Shown here: one piece after another, positions 1 to 5,069 of the stretch
Position numbering within the stretch: the stretch's first letter is position 1
How the letters are laid out: each line of letters begins with the position of its first letter
From: an uncultured Clostridia bacterium
GTDB lineage: Bacteria > Bacillota > Clostridia > UMGS1883
Direction of reading: 5' to 3'
Length of the DNA: 7,082 nt
Assembly: GCA_947624455.1 (NCBI GenBank)
Contig: CANQKL010000082.1
Location: 1 to 7,082, forward strand
Made by a program: the position numbers and the translations under genes
Notes under the pieces: model-generated
Database searches by the model: none
Told to the model about the DNA's origin: nothing
The model's input: the letters and a program-made list of their open reading frames with translations, nothing else

Positions 1-513
1 CACAACAGGGATAACGGCCACGCTAATCGCCGCCAGGGTCACATTCATGCGGAAGAGCATTATCATTACGCCCAAAAACATTACCACGCCCGCCAAAGCG
101 TCGGCGCTGGCATGGGCGATGAACAGCTCCATCTTTTCAGTGTCGCTGATCACCCGGCTCATAAGCTGACCAGTCTGCTTGTCGTGGAAGAAGCTCATGG
201 ACAGGCGCTGGAGGTGGTCGTACAGCCTGAGCCGCAGGTCGTGGACAAAGCTCCACGCGGCTTTATGAGAGGCGAAGGTTCGCAAAAACTGGGTGAGCCA
301 CTGGAGCAGCGACACGATCAAAAAGGCAAACGCCATATTCAGAGCCTTGTCAACTATCTGGGGATCTTTTTGACTGATGAGGTCGATAAGCCGACGCACC
401 ACCTGAGGCAGGTACAGCCCCAACACGCTGTTGCCAATGATCGCAAACATGGTTACTATCAGCAGCCACCAGTATTTTTTGGCCTCTCTGAGGATCTTAA
501 AAGCGGTTTTCAA
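1..513 (-). CDS. ABC exporter, N-terminal membrane domain (partial, runs off left edge)
   Basis: The first 171 codons of a type I ABC exporter (multidrug/lipid exporter class, TMD fused to NBD in full-length relatives of about 570-620 aa). TM1 is about residues 14-36 and TM2 about 58-80. An amphipathic intracellular loop with the family pattern (F-H-D-L-R near 89-94, then S-F-F-H-D at 107-111, G-Q-L-M-S-R at 115-120 and D-T-E at 124-126) leads into TM3 from about 136. The nucleotide-binding domain lies beyond the window, so half-transporter status and substrate are unknown. The start is TTG at 513: an in-frame TGA lies three codons upstream, so the only alternative is the ATG at codon 22, which would remove half of TM1. 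The gene lies 60 bases downstream of dgt on the same strand with no promoter seen between, so co-transcription is possible. The family is certain; the substrate cannot be assigned. Confidence 0.93.
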   Translation of the reverse strand, partial: MKTAFKILREAKKYWWLLIVTMFAIIGNSVLGLYLPQVVRRLIDLISQKDPQIVDKALNMAFAFLIVSLLQWLTQFLRTFASHKAAWSFVHDLRLRLYDHLQRLSMSFFHDKQTGQLMSRVISDTEKMELFIAHASADALAGVVMFLGVMIMLFRMNVTLAAISVAVIPVV

Positions 514-516
514 TAT

Positions 517-524
517 ATCACTTC
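517..524 (-). promoter_or_regulatory. Ribosome binding site deciding a TTG start
   Basis: On the minus strand this reads GAAGTGAT, a 7/8 match to the anti-Shine-Dalgarno complement GAGGTGAT. The GAAG core lies 7 nt before the TTG at 513. Together with the in-frame TGA just upstream, it fixes TTG as the start of the ABC exporter. The weak SD and TTG codon suggest modest translation. Confidence 0.6.
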
Positions 525-538
525 ATTTCTTACGTATG

Positions 539-576
539 TGACGGGAAAAAGGGCGCGCCGCCCGATTTCCCCGTCA
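539..576 (-). other. Intercistronic hairpin on the dgt stop codon
   Basis: The minus strand folds into a hairpin. TGACGGG (576-570, including the dgt TGA stop) pairs with CCCGTCA (545-539). It continues inward with GAAA/TTTT (one G-U pair), a small internal loop, and GGGC/GCCC around a GGCGC loop. No U-run follows the stem, so it is not a standard intrinsic terminator. It could be a processing or RNA-stability element, an attenuator reducing expression of the downstream exporter, or a Rho-independent terminator of non-standard form. Confidence 0.6.
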
Positions 577-1782
577 GTTAAAGTATGATCTATATTCAAT
601 GCGGTATCTGCTTTTCGGGAACAGCTCCTGATGCAGAGCCACAAAATAGTCGTCGGTCATGCTGGCTATATAGTCCGCCACTATCTGGTTAGGCTCCTGA
701 TCCCTGTAATCGGGGCCTTGATAGTATTTGACGCTTTCCTCAATATGCCTGATGTGGTGGCGGTAAACGACAGCGTTCTCGTCCCCGCTCTTAACGTCGG
801 CAAGGAGCCTGCCGTACAGCTCGCCGAACATGGGACGGATACTGCTCTCGTACATTTTGTTCACATTCTCGTTGTCGTAAATATATTTGGTATTTTCACG
901 CTTGGCGGTTCGCAGATCCTCGAAGGCCTCGGCCCCCAGGAGGATGTAGTCCTTGCCGTAGCTGTTTTCCACGATATCCACGATAAGATTGTTTATCATC
1001 TGAGCGTTTTTTGTGCCGATGAGCTGAGCGGAAAAGGGGTGATCCTCGTCTATTATCTTAGCGGTGACCGCGTCCTGGCGATCCTTGCCCACATAGGCTA
1101 TCATGTCACTGATCCGCACAACGCAGCCCTCCAAAGTGGAAGGCGTCAGCTTTTTAATGGCGGCGTAGCCGCCGGTGTAGCAGTCCTCCACCGTTTTATC
1201 GTATTCCTCAAAGCCCGCGAGAGGGCGGGGCCGGTACTCCTTCAGTTCAAATTCCCCGTTGTGGCAAAGTATGCCGTCCAAGGTCTGCAAGCTGACGTTC
1301 CGCCGGTAAAGCACGTCCAGCACTCTTGTGCTGTGGACGTTATGATTGAAATATCGGCCCGTACCCTCCTCCAGCAGTTCGCTGAGGTAGCGTTCCCCGG
1401 CGTGACCGAAGGGGGTGTGGCCCAGGTCGTGACCAAGGGACATGGCCTCGATAAGGTCAAGATTGAGGCCCAGCAGCCGCCCGATGTTTCGGGCTATACG
1501 GGACACGAGCTGAACGTGGAGGCCCCGGCGGGTGATGTCGTCGTTCAGATAAAAGGAAAAAACCTGAGTTTTGTCGTTATATCGGTTATATATCGGAAGA
1601 TGAAGTATTTTTTCGATATCACGGACAAAGGCAGGTCTGAGCAGACTGTTCCTGTCACGCTCCATATCCCGGCGCACGGCGTCCCCGTCCCGGAAGCTCC
1701 AGGGGTTGACCTTTCCCGCCGCCCGATCCTCAAGTATGCGCTGCTCGGTTTCATGGGAAAGCTGTTTGTAACGGTATTCCAT
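574..1782 (-). CDS. dgt: Deoxyguanosinetriphosphate triphosphohydrolase (dGTPase), HD domain
   Basis: A 402-residue HD-superfamily enzyme of the dGTPase family, which hydrolyses dGTP (in some members other dNTPs) to the deoxynucleoside and triphosphate and so adjusts dNTP pools. The metal-binding set is intact: H89 (R-G-L-H), H118-D119 in G-H-D-L-G-H-T-P-F-G-H-A-G-E (117-130), and D226 in R-I-S-D-M-I-A-Y. Further conserved histidines are H122, H127, H147, H150 and H174. The N-terminal K-T-Q-V-F (71-75) matches the family pattern before the first metal ligand. Length is normal for the shorter, non-Enterobacterial dGTPases. The ATG at 1782 is preceded by AAGGTGG at 7 nt, supporting this start. 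No convincing sigma-A promoter was found upstream, so the promoter is undefined. An ABC exporter lies 60 bases downstream; no functional link is evident. Actual dNTP specificity cannot be read from sequence. Confidence 0.95.
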   Translation of the reverse strand: MEYRYKQLSHETEQRILEDRAAGKVNPWSFRDGDAVRRDMERDRNSLLRPAFVRDIEKILHLPIYNRYNDKTQVFSFYLNDDITRRGLHVQLVSRIARNIGRLLGLNLDLIEAMSLGHDLGHTPFGHAGERYLSELLEEGTGRYFNHNVHSTRVLDVLYRRNVSLQTLDGILCHNGEFELKEYRPRPLAGFEEYDKTVEDCYTGGYAAIKKLTPSTLEGCVVRISDMIAYVGKDRQDAVTAKIIDEDHPFSAQLIGTKNAQMINNLIVDIVENSYGKDYILLGAEAFEDLRTAKRENTKYIYDNENVNKMYESSIRPMFGELYGRLLADVKSGDENAVVYRHHIRHIEESVKYYQGPDYRDQEPNQIVADYIASMTDDYFVALHQELFPKSRYRIEYRSYFN

Positions 1783-1910
1783 AGCACACCCACCTTACTT
1801 CATGATTGCAAGGGGCCGTAAAAAAAGTCGCGCAGATCGTTCAAGGGCTGAATGACTTAATTTAAGGTAAATTTAAGTGTTATATAGTCAATCAATAAAA
1901 ATAAAATAGT

Positions 1911-1922
1911 TACATTAATGTA
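1911..1922. repeat. Perfect 12-bp palindrome TACATTAATGTA
   Basis: A perfect dyad in the AT-rich region upstream of dgt, directly abutting the terminator-like hairpin at 1923-1950. The size and position would suit an operator for a dimeric regulator of dgt, but no adjacent -35/-10 pair is convincing and no regulator is known for it. It may be chance in AT-rich DNA. Confidence 0.35.
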
Positions 1923-1950
1923 GAAAATTCGCCCTTATGAGCGAATTTTC
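1923..1950 (-). terminator. Probable terminator hairpin for the aldolase transcript
   Basis: GAAAATTCGC and GCGAATTTTC form a perfect 10-bp stem with an 8-nt loop. It lies downstream of the aldolase gene on the minus strand, about 220 bases past its stop, and before dgt. The stem has A-rich and T-rich bases of the bidirectional type. The following bases are T-rich on both strands (TCATTTTAT on plus; interrupted T-runs on minus), but not a clean U-tract. No nearer terminator was seen after the aldolase. Confidence 0.5.
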
Positions 1951-1974
1951 TCATTTTATGCCCTTGAACTACGA

Positions 1975-2072
1975 ACGAAAATCACCCTCGGCGTACCTAT
2001 GTACGCCGTCGGGAGGGCTTGCTCGGCGGCGGGCGTTCGCCCGTTAATCCGCCTGCGCGAGCTGATTTTCGT
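1975..2072. repeat. 98-nt branched palindromic element (candidate dispersed repeat or structured RNA)
   Basis: A closing stem of ten perfect pairs (ACGAAAATCA at 1975-1984 with TGATTTTCGT at 2063-2072) encloses two hairpins. Hairpin A (1985-2017) has an 8-bp perfect core, CGGCGTAC/GTACGCCG, with a CTAT loop, extendable by CCCT/AGGG across a bulge. Hairpin B (2021-2062) has GCTCG/CGAGC, GCGG/CCGC and CGGGC/GCCCG segments around a GTTC loop, with bulges only on its 3' side. The whole is a three-way junction. A further weak hairpin, GCAC/GTGC around GGCCGGCC, lies at 2080-2107. The GC-rich body inside an AT-rich intergenic region looks unlike its surroundings. It has no coding gene and is not a tRNA. 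Whether it is repeated elsewhere cannot be seen here. Confidence 0.5.
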
Positions 2073-2169
2073 CCGTTCTGCACGATTTTTTCGGCCGGCC
2101 CCAGTGCCTTTAAATTACATAGCGAGTTTTTTACAGTCTCTTTGTTTCAACGATAGATTATATCTACGC

Positions 2170-3033
2170 TCACGCCTTGCCAACGCTTCCAAACAGCTCC
2201 ATCTTTTCCTTGACGGTGGCCTTGATTGCCTCGGCGCCGGGAGCCAGCAGCTTTCTGGGGTCGAAGCCCTTGCCCTGCTTATCCTTGCCAGCCTCGATAT
2301 ACTCGCGGGTGGCGGCGGCAAAAGCCAACTGACATTCGGTGTTGACATTGATCTTGGCAACGCCAAGGTCAATGGCCTTCTTTATCATATCCTCGGGAAT
2401 ACCGGTGCCGCCGTGGAGAACCAGAGGCATATTGCCGGTGAGGGCCTTGATGTTCTCAAGAGCGTCAAAGCGCAGGCCGGGCCAGTTTTCAGGATATTTG
2501 CCGTGGATATTGCCGATACCGGCGGCCAGCATGGTCACGCCCAGATCGGCGATCTTTTTGCACTCCTGGGGATCGGCAACCTCACCGGCGCCGATAACTC
2601 CGTCCTCCTCGCCGCCGATGCTGCCAACCTCGGCCTCGAGGGAAAGGCCCTTCTGCTGGCAGATCTTAACAAGCTCGGTGGTCTTGGCAACGTTCTCGTC
2701 GATGGGATAGTGAGAGCCGTCAAACATTACCGAGGAAAAACCCGCCTCGATGCATTTAAGAGCGCCCTCGTAGCTGCCATGATCCAGGTGCAGCGCCACG
2801 GGAACCGTTATTTTCAATTCTTCGAGCATACCATTCACCATGCCGACAACTGTCTTGTAGCCGGTCATGTACTTGCCCGCGCCCTCGCTTACGCCAAGGA
2901 TAACAGGGGACTTCAACTCCTCGGCGGTGAGCAGTATAGACTTTGTCCATTCAAGGTTGTTGATGTTGAACTGACCCACGGCATAATGACCGTCACGGGC
3001 CTTTTCAAGCATTTCTTTTGCGGAAACCAACAT
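2170..3033 (-). CDS. fba: Class II fructose-1,6-bisphosphate aldolase
   Basis: A 287-residue cytoplasmic class II (zinc-dependent) aldolase that reversibly cleaves fructose 1,6-bisphosphate to dihydroxyacetone phosphate and glyceraldehyde 3-phosphate in glycolysis/gluconeogenesis. Diagnostic features are H-L-D-H at 82-85 (catalytic D84, zinc ligand H85), zinc ligands H177 (G-N-I-H-G-K-Y) and H207 (V-L-H-G-G-T-G-I), E-A-E-V-G at 133-137, the family motif F-D-G-S-H at 104-108, and N-V-N-T-E at 229-233. Length matches the Bacillus FbaA type (about 285 aa). The start is supported by TAGGAGGT 7 nt upstream of the ATG. The gene is monocistronic and divergent from spoIIP, with its own strong promoter. 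Sugar-aldolase paralogues such as tagatose-bisphosphate aldolase share the fold. The lack of sugar-utilisation neighbours and the strong promoter favour the glycolytic enzyme. Confidence 0.95.
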   Translation of the reverse strand: MLVSAKEMLEKARDGHYAVGQFNINNLEWTKSILLTAEELKSPVILGVSEGAGKYMTGYKTVVGMVNGMLEELKITVPVALHLDHGSYEGALKCIEAGFSSVMFDGSHYPIDENVAKTTELVKICQQKGLSLEAEVGSIGGEEDGVIGAGEVADPQECKKIADLGVTMLAAGIGNIHGKYPENWPGLRFDALENIKALTGNMPLVLHGGTGIPEDMIKKAIDLGVAKINVNTECQLAFAAATREYIEAGKDKQGKGFDPRKLLAPGAEAIKATVKEKMELFGSVGKA

Positions 3034-3069
3034 TTCGTTTACCTCCTATTAATTTTATAGTTTGAAGGA

Positions 3070-3098
3070 ATTATATCATATTTCGTGGCAAAAATCAA
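3070..3098 (-). promoter_or_regulatory. Sigma-A promoter of fba (extended -10)
   Basis: On the minus strand: TTGATT (3098-3093), a 17-bp spacer, and TATAAT (3075-3070), with TG one base upstream of the -10 (extended -10). Predicted transcription start is near 3063, giving a leader of about 30 nt that contains the strong TAGGAGGT site at 3048-3041. Confidence 0.9.
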
Positions 3099-3143
3099 TA
3101 TATATATTTCACAAAGAGGAATTATCCGGAAAAAATTTTTTTG

Positions 3144-3150
3144 AAAAGGG
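3144..3150 (+). promoter_or_regulatory. Ribosome binding site deciding the spoIIP start
   Basis: AAAAGGG lies 8 nt before the ATG at 3159. The in-frame TTG at 3141 has only a distant GAGGAA (about 20 nt away), and this RBS would lie inside that longer reading frame, so ATG 3159 is preferred. Confidence 0.65.
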
Positions 3151-3158
3151 AAAGCTGC

Positions 3159-4133
3159 ATGAAAGACCTTAGAAAGAATCACATAATTTTTAAGATAGTG
3201 GTAATTCTATGCTGCGTCGCGGCGGCCCGGGCGTCGGTGGCCGGTATCGGGCCTCTCCCCGGTCAGTTGGCAAACGGCGTGCTGTACATGACGGTGGGCA
3301 TGGGCGGGGCGGAGGTGAGCGCTCAGGAGACTGAGCCGGAGCCTGAGACAGCGGCGGCAGCGGACGCCGAGCCTCCCGCCCCCTCAAGCGGCGTCGCCGC
3401 CGTGCGGACGGTGGCCGCATCCCGTCCTCTTGCCGAGGGCATAGAGATCTCCAACCTGGCCAAGGCAGAGGTGAACGTAGAGGAGCTGCTGTCTCTTCCC
3501 CGCGAGACCGACGGGGGAAAGGTGCTGATCCTGCACACCCACGGCTGTGAATCCTACACCCCCTCGGAGAACTACAACTATACGCCGCTACAAGACGTTC
3601 GTACCACCGACAAAAACTTCAACGTGGTGCGTGTGGGAGACGAGATACAGCGGGAATTGGAGGCGGCGGGAGTGAGCGTCATCCATGACACCACCCTCTG
3701 CGACGAACCCGATTTCAACAAGAGCTACAGCGCGTCTCTGGCGGTTGCAAAGAAGCATTTGGCCGAAAACCCCGACATAAAAGTTATCCTTGACGTCCAC
3801 CGAGACAGCATAGAGGACGGTGGCCGTCGGCTCAAGACCCAGGGGCCGGACGGCGCATCCCAGCTTATGTTTGTGGTCGGAACCGACATGGGAGGGGCGG
3901 AACATCCCCTATGGCGGCAGAATCTCGCCTTCGCCCTCAGCCTTCAACGCCAGTTGGTAGACGGATATCCCGGCCTTATGCGGCCCGTAAATCTGCGTTC
4001 CAGCCGATTCAATCAGCAGCTTTCCACCGGCAGCATAATAGTCGAGGTCGGCAGCGACGGCAACACTCTTGACGAGGCCCTGGCCGCGGCTAAAATCTTT
4101 GGCCGCGAGCTGGGTAAATACCTGACCAGTTAG
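3159..4133 (+). CDS. spoIIP: Stage II sporulation protein P (SpoIIP), peptidoglycan amidase/endopeptidase
   Basis: A 324-residue SpoIIP-family protein. With SpoIID and SpoIIM it forms the DMP machine in the mother-cell membrane that thins septal peptidoglycan and drives engulfment; SpoIIP removes stem peptides and cuts cross-links. It has a short basic N-terminus, a transmembrane segment at about residues 9-24, and an Ala/Glu/Pro-rich linker (about 57-80). The catalytic domain runs from about residue 120 to the end. Its motifs are L-H-T-H-G-C-E-S-Y (125-133, with H126, H128, E131), D-V-H-R-D-S (212-217), Q-L-M-F-V-V-G-T (235-242), N-L-R-S-S-R-F-N-Q (278-286) and the conserved E296 in V-E-V-G-S. 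The fold is related to zinc amidases; metal ligands are inferred from these conserved His/Glu. In Bacillus spoIIP follows gpr; here it stands alone, divergent from fba. It marks the host as an endospore former or a descendant of one. Confidence 0.94.
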   Translation: MKDLRKNHIIFKIVVILCCVAAARASVAGIGPLPGQLANGVLYMTVGMGGAEVSAQETEPEPETAAAADAEPPAPSSGVAAVRTVAASRPLAEGIEISNLAKAEVNVEELLSLPRETDGGKVLILHTHGCESYTPSENYNYTPLQDVRTTDKNFNVVRVGDEIQRELEAAGVSVIHDTTLCDEPDFNKSYSASLAVAKKHLAENPDIKVILDVHRDSIEDGGRRLKTQGPDGASQLMFVVGTDMGGAEHPLWRQNLAFALSLQRQLVDGYPGLMRPVNLRSSRFNQQLSTGSIIVEVGSDGNTLDEALAAAKIFGRELGKYLTS

Positions 4134-4174
4134 GGACAGGACGCGCGGCTGGTTCATTTTATACAATTATGCTA

Positions 4175-4203
4175 TTGAAAAATTTTTCATTTTGTGCTAT
4201 AAT
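4175..4203 (+). promoter_or_regulatory. Sigma-A promoter of the DUF4364-type gene (extended -10)
   Basis: TTGAAA (4175-4180), a 17-bp spacer, TATAAT (4198-4203), with TG at 4195-4196 one base before the -10. Predicted start is near 4210, giving a leader of about 70 nt. It is a near-consensus promoter, so the gene is likely expressed in vegetative growth independently of spoIIP. Confidence 0.9.
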
Positions 4204-4212
4204 ATTTTTATA

Positions 4213-4251
4213 GGTTCCCTGACGTTCCCCAGCGAACCCGTAAAGGGAGCC
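4213..4251 (+). promoter_or_regulatory. Structured 5' leader hairpin of the DUF4364-type mRNA
   Basis: GGTTCCCT (4213-4220) pairs with AGGGAGCC (4244-4251; one G-U) at almost the very 5' end of the predicted transcript. Inside is a small GTTC/GAAC hairpin (4224-4237). An alternative pairing, GGTTC (4213-4217) with GAACC (4234-4238), would exclude both. The ribosome site GGGAGG (4268-4273) is downstream. It does not match any riboswitch class I can recall, and it may simply be a 5' stabilising hairpin. Confidence 0.4.
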
Positions 4252-4280
4252 AAGCGAAAGAAAAACCGGGAGGCGCGGCC

Positions 4281-4817
4281 ATGAGCTATTATTTTGAGGA
4301 GCCTGTAGACGTAAAGCTCCTGATCATCAGAACCATCCAGTATTTCAGGGACGCCATTCCTGAAAATATCCTCATCGACATAATCCTCTCCAACGAGCTG
4401 GCCAATTTCTTCGATTTGGAACAGGCCATATACGAACTCATTGAAAACCGGCTCATCACCTACTTCGAGGATCAGCGGGGCCGGCGCTTTAGCCTTACGA
4501 GGCTGGGCGAAACGGCGTTAGAGGGCTTCTCCGCCAGGCTGCCGCGGTCTGTCTGCGAAAAACTGTACCAGAGCGCGAGAATAAAAATACGGGAGTTTGA
4601 AAGCGATCTCGCGGTCACGGCCGAGTATGACCGGGGCAGCGAAATGGAGTGTACCGTCCGCCTGGGTATAATGGAGGGAAAGTACAAGATTTTTGATCTT
4701 TCGCTTTCGCTATTCGATGAAAAGCTGGCAAAAAACCTCTGCCGCGAGTTCAAACGGGCCCCCCAGGAGCTTTACAACGAGGTGCTTTCCGCCGTGCTGA
4801 AGTCGTCGAACGGCTGA
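4281..4817 (+). CDS. DUF4364-type predicted winged-helix protein
   Basis: A 178-residue soluble protein resembling the DUF4364 family of Clostridia, whose function is not established. The N-terminal part (about 10-80) is helical with a winged-helix character: helices around 11-36 and 45-57, then a short beta-wing (L-I-T-Y-F-E-D and R-R-F-S-L-T at 58-73) followed by L-G-E-T-A-L, the typical end of a PadR/MarR-like fold. The C-terminal half (about 100-175) alternates charged strands and helices and may be a sensor or dimerisation domain. There is no signal peptide, membrane segment or visible catalytic motif. The ATG has GGGAGG at 7 nt. The gene is transcribed alone from its own promoter and closed by a strong terminator. 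A DNA-binding role is inferred from fold pattern only; family assignment is by recollection of sequence style. Confidence 0.8.
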   Translation: MSYYFEEPVDVKLLIIRTIQYFRDAIPENILIDIILSNELANFFDLEQAIYELIENRLITYFEDQRGRRFSLTRLGETALEGFSARLPRSVCEKLYQSARIKIREFESDLAVTAEYDRGSEMECTVRLGIMEGKYKIFDLSLSLFDEKLAKNLCREFKRAPQELYNEVLSAVLKSSNG

Positions 4818-4827
4818 AACCGCCATA

Positions 4828-4870
4828 ACATAAAAAAGCAACCGCCCCCGGGCAGGTTGCTTTTTTATGT
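4828..4870. terminator. Strong bidirectional intrinsic terminator
   Basis: Left arm 4828-4843 and right arm 4855-4870 form a perfect 16-bp stem with a GC-rich loop. The arms carry A6 and T6, so the structure ends in a U-run when read in either direction. On the plus strand it follows the DUF4364-type stop by 10 bases. On the minus strand it would end the short transcript started at about 4902. Confidence 0.95.
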
Positions 4871-4902
4871 AACGGTAAGAGCTTTTACTTACCGAACATC
4901 GC
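4828..4902 (-). ncRNA. Candidate small RNA, about 75 nt (promoter, hairpin, terminator)
   Basis: A consensus-like minus-strand promoter (4909-4937) predicts a start near 4902. The transcript would contain a first hairpin, CGGTAAG/CTTACCG with an 8-nt loop (4894-4873), three unpaired bases, and then the intrinsic terminator hairpin (4870-4828) with its U-run. There is no Shine-Dalgarno and no reading frame longer than four codons that ends before the terminator. The DNA therefore has all signals of a free-standing small RNA. It could instead be a non-functional product of a convergent promoter, or a guard against read-through. Function and targets are unknown. Confidence 0.45.
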
Positions 4903-4908
4903 ATATAT

Positions 4909-4937
4909 ATAATACTACATTTTTTTTAGGATGTCAA
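4909..4937 (-). promoter_or_regulatory. Minus-strand sigma-A promoter facing the DUF4364 terminator
   Basis: On the minus strand: TTGACA (4937-4932), a 17-bp spacer containing an A8 tract, and TATTAT (4914-4909). This is a perfect -35, ideal spacing and a 5/6 -10. It is back to back with the gntR promoter, the two -35 boxes being 43 bp apart across AT-rich DNA. No protein gene lies downstream before the terminator at 4870-4828. Confidence 0.7.
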
Positions 4938-4980
4938 TACTTTTTTCATAAAAAAATTCTGGAAATTTTTATTTTGCCCC

Positions 4981-5009
4981 TTGACAAACCAGTATCAGCG
5001 TGCTATACT
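4981..5009 (+). promoter_or_regulatory. Sigma-A promoter of the gntR-ABC operon (extended -10, AT-rich upstream)
   Basis: TTGACA (4981-4986), a 17-bp spacer, TATACT (5004-5009), with TG at 5001-5002 one base before the -10. The A/T tracts just upstream (about 4941-4975) could act as an UP element. The predicted start near 5016 falls inside the operator, so repressor binding would block this strong promoter directly. Confidence 0.9.
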
Positions 5010-5038
5010 ACAACTGTACTAAGTGTTATAGCACAGTT
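5000..5038. promoter_or_regulatory. GntR/YtrA-type operator with three half-sites
   Basis: AACTGTACTA (5012-5021) and TAGCACAGTT (5029-5038) are an inverted repeat with 9 of 10 matching positions and a 7-nt spacer, centred just after the start site. A third half-site, GTGCTATA (5000-5007), overlaps the -10 and is a perfect inverted partner of TATAGCAC (5027-5034). The half-site GTRCTA resembles operators of YtrA-type GntR repressors. Binding would occlude RNA polymerase, so autorepression by the first gene of the operon is the natural reading; the regulator-site pairing is inference. Confidence 0.7.
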
Positions 5039-5069
5039 CATACATTATCATTCCAAAGGAGGCAGTTGA

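Noticed and set aside
631..1821. 396-codon plus-strand open frame antisense to dgt
   Set aside because: The complementary frame encodes an intact dGTPase with all metal ligands. The antisense product has no recognisable domain or ribosome site and is a by-product of GC-rich third positions.
1855..1900. Possible dgt promoter with TTGACT or TTGATT on the minus strand
   Set aside because: No -10 hexamer at 16-18 bp; the nearest TAAATT lies 21 bp away.
1999..3060. 353-codon plus-strand open frame antisense to fba
   Set aside because: It overlaps an unmistakable class II aldolase, starts inside the branched palindrome and has no ribosome site.
3141..3158. TTG at 3141 as the spoIIP start (six extra residues)
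   Set aside because: No ribosome site at proper distance, while AAAAGGG is placed 8 nt before the ATG at 3159.
4125..4160. Weak ACCAG/CTGGT hairpin after spoIIP as a terminator
   Set aside because: Only 5 bp with a 19-nt loop and an interrupted T-run; not enough to call.
4710..4904. 64-codon minus-strand frame starting beside the orphan promoter
   Set aside because: Its ATG lies at or before the predicted transcript start, has no Shine-Dalgarno, and the frame reads straight through a strong terminator into the antisense of the DUF4364-type gene.
4857..5069. 70-codon plus-strand frame between the terminator and gntR
   Set aside because: It begins within the terminator stem and covers two promoters and the operator; composition is that of AT-rich regulatory DNA.
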